Assembly: GCA_037903475.1 (NCBI GenBank)
Contig: JBAJFG010000149.1
Location: forward strand, 1 to 64,000
From: Ancylostoma caninum
Taxonomy: Eukaryota; Nematoda; Chromadorea; Rhabditida; Ancylostomatidae
Direction: 5' to 3'
DNA length: 64,000 nt
In this document: in pieces, positions 62,945 through 64,000 of the stretch
Numbering within the stretch: position 1 is the first letter of the stretch
Layout: each line of letters opens with the position of its first letter
Translations under genes and position numbers: made by a program
Notes under the pieces: generated by a model
What the model was told of the DNA's origin: nothing
Seen by the model: only the letters and a program-made list of their open reading frames with translations
The model's database searches: none

Positions 62945-63650
62945 GATTCGCCTGCATGACCCGTCAGAAAGTGAAAAAGTAGGGTGACCTAGACCTCGTG
63001 CTGAAGTTCCCGGACTCGAAATCAGCAAATGCTTTTCTGCATATTCATAGAAGGCGATAAGCCCTGTCCTTTGCCATAGTTTCAATTTTCAAGAACTTCA
63101 TATGCATTTGGGAGCTCGATGGGAAATTTTTCAAATTTTCGGGTCTCCGAAGGGAAATTTCCCATCTAACTCACGCAAGCAGGAGCAATTATTGGGGTGC
63201 GATTGGAGCTCTATTAAGTGAAGGTAGTGAAATTTCGGTAAAAGGTAAACTCTCTTCATGGAAGTTGAAGAAGTGAAAATCTCGCAATTTGAACAGATAG
63301 TGGAAATGGAGTAAATCTGTTTGGGAAATCACTGAGAAGCAATTTGCAGATATCACGAGAACTTTCCTTGTACGAGTTTTAGTTGAGGAAATTTCCCATT
63401 TGAATGCAGAATCTGGCTCCACGAAGTCCGTTCGTTTTCCCGCAATTTAGATGGGAAATCGATGGGAGATTCGCCAAATTTCCCATCGGGCTCCCAAAAA
63501 CATATGAAGGTCTAGAAAATTGAAACTCTGATAATAGATAGAGCTGATCGTCCTCTATGGACAATTTGCTGATTTTGTGTCACAGAACCTCAGTACGAAG
63601 TCTAAGTAACCCTAGTTTTCCACAAACTGGCGTCCCCTGTAGGCGAATTC
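62945..63650. mobile_element. ~700-bp long inverted-repeat (foldback) element
   Basis: The left arm from GATTCGCCTG (62945) and the right arm ending AGGCGAATTC (63650) align as imperfect reverse complements over roughly 300 bases each. Matching blocks include AATCAGCAAAT, GTTTCAATTTTC, CTTCATATG, TTTGGGAGC and GATGGGAAATTT. The centre is near 63295. The palindromic GGGAAATTTCCC-type motif recurs in and near it. No coding capacity; its right edge is about 10 bases from the next transposon end. Confidence 0.8.
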
Positions 63651-63659
63651 TCGCATATA

Positions 63660-64000
63660 CAGTGCGTTTCATAATTATAGGGACACCCGATTTTTTGCTG
63701 TAGCGAGCTTCACCGTGAACCAATCGATCTGATTTTTTCTTTATTCAATTCAGGATGTGAAATAACCTCTAGAGACATATATTCCATTAACATCATCAAT
63801 ATATAAGATTTTTATAGAGAAAGATAGAAAAACCAGTGTTTCAAAATTATAGGGACACTTGAACTTGATGAAACGATTTACCCAGAAAACGGAATCTGTC
63901 AGTGCAGTTGTTACCAGTGGGTTATTCCCTATCCATTGCTAATCCGAACCTTCGGTTCTTCAAACTGGTGTAGGTGTTCCAGATGAGGTTCGGCCCAACA
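63660..64000 (+). mobile_element. Tc1/mariner-like element end, running off the window
   Basis: Starts CAGTGCGTTTCATAATTATA directly after TA (63658-63659), a typical Tc1-type terminus at a TA target. The sub-motif TTTCAAAATTATAGGGACAC recurs at about 63839. No transposase frame is visible before the window ends. Confidence 0.6.

Overview
The window looks like nematode nuclear DNA, most likely a parasitic strongylid (hookworm-type) worm. This rests on AT-rich sequence, many small exons with TTTCAG/TTTTAG acceptors, short introns beside long repeat-filled ones, and a dense load of non-LTR, hAT, Tc1/mariner and foldback elements. The species is inferred, not demonstrated.

Layout. Positions 1-4.7 kb hold a degenerate CR1/Jockey-type LINE with ORF1 and ORF2. 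From 4.7 to 20 kb there is no convincing gene. That stretch carries a TIR element (7.2 kb), two oppositely oriented copies of one hAT-like element with separate perfect 8-bp target duplications (11.1-12.35 and 13.8-15.4 kb), a 5'-truncated RTE element with an open RT frame and a perfect 19-bp target duplication (17.3-18.7 kb), and a ~290-bp foldback element (18.9-19.2 kb). From 20.1 to 28.6 kb (+) lies a 16-exon thioredoxin/PDI-fold protein ending in HEEL, a KDEL-like ER-retention tail; its 5' end was not found. 28.6-33.1 kb is intergenic and contains another hAT-like element. From 41.4 down to 33.1 kb (-) lies a complete 23-exon BRE1-type E3 ubiquitin ligase (C. elegans rfp-1; human RNF20/RNF40). 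An ~800-bp, partly GC-rich divergent interval separates it from three co-directional + strand genes: a two-RRM RNA-binding protein with a Q/Y-rich tail (42.2-49.9 kb), a TRMT44-type tRNA Um44 2'-O-methyltransferase (50.2-55.8 kb), and a complete nicotinamide phosphoribosyltransferase NAMPT (56.4-59.8 kb). The gaps between these three are about 0.2 and 0.6 kb, so an operon is possible. 59.9-64 kb is repeat-rich.

How the genes relate. rfp-1 (histone H2B ubiquitination), the RRM protein (RNA binding), TRMT44 (tRNA modification) and NAMPT (NAD salvage) are housekeeping-type genes and do not form one pathway. The most notable biological point is NAMPT, because C. elegans lacks this enzyme and recycles nicotinamide through the nicotinamidase PNC-1. 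All 13 NAMPT exons join in phase and the known active-site motifs are present. No exotic new system was recognised. The other points of interest are structural: nested and inverted transposon insertions, foldback elements, a GC-AG intron, and a few splice-phase conflicts that could be assembly indels.
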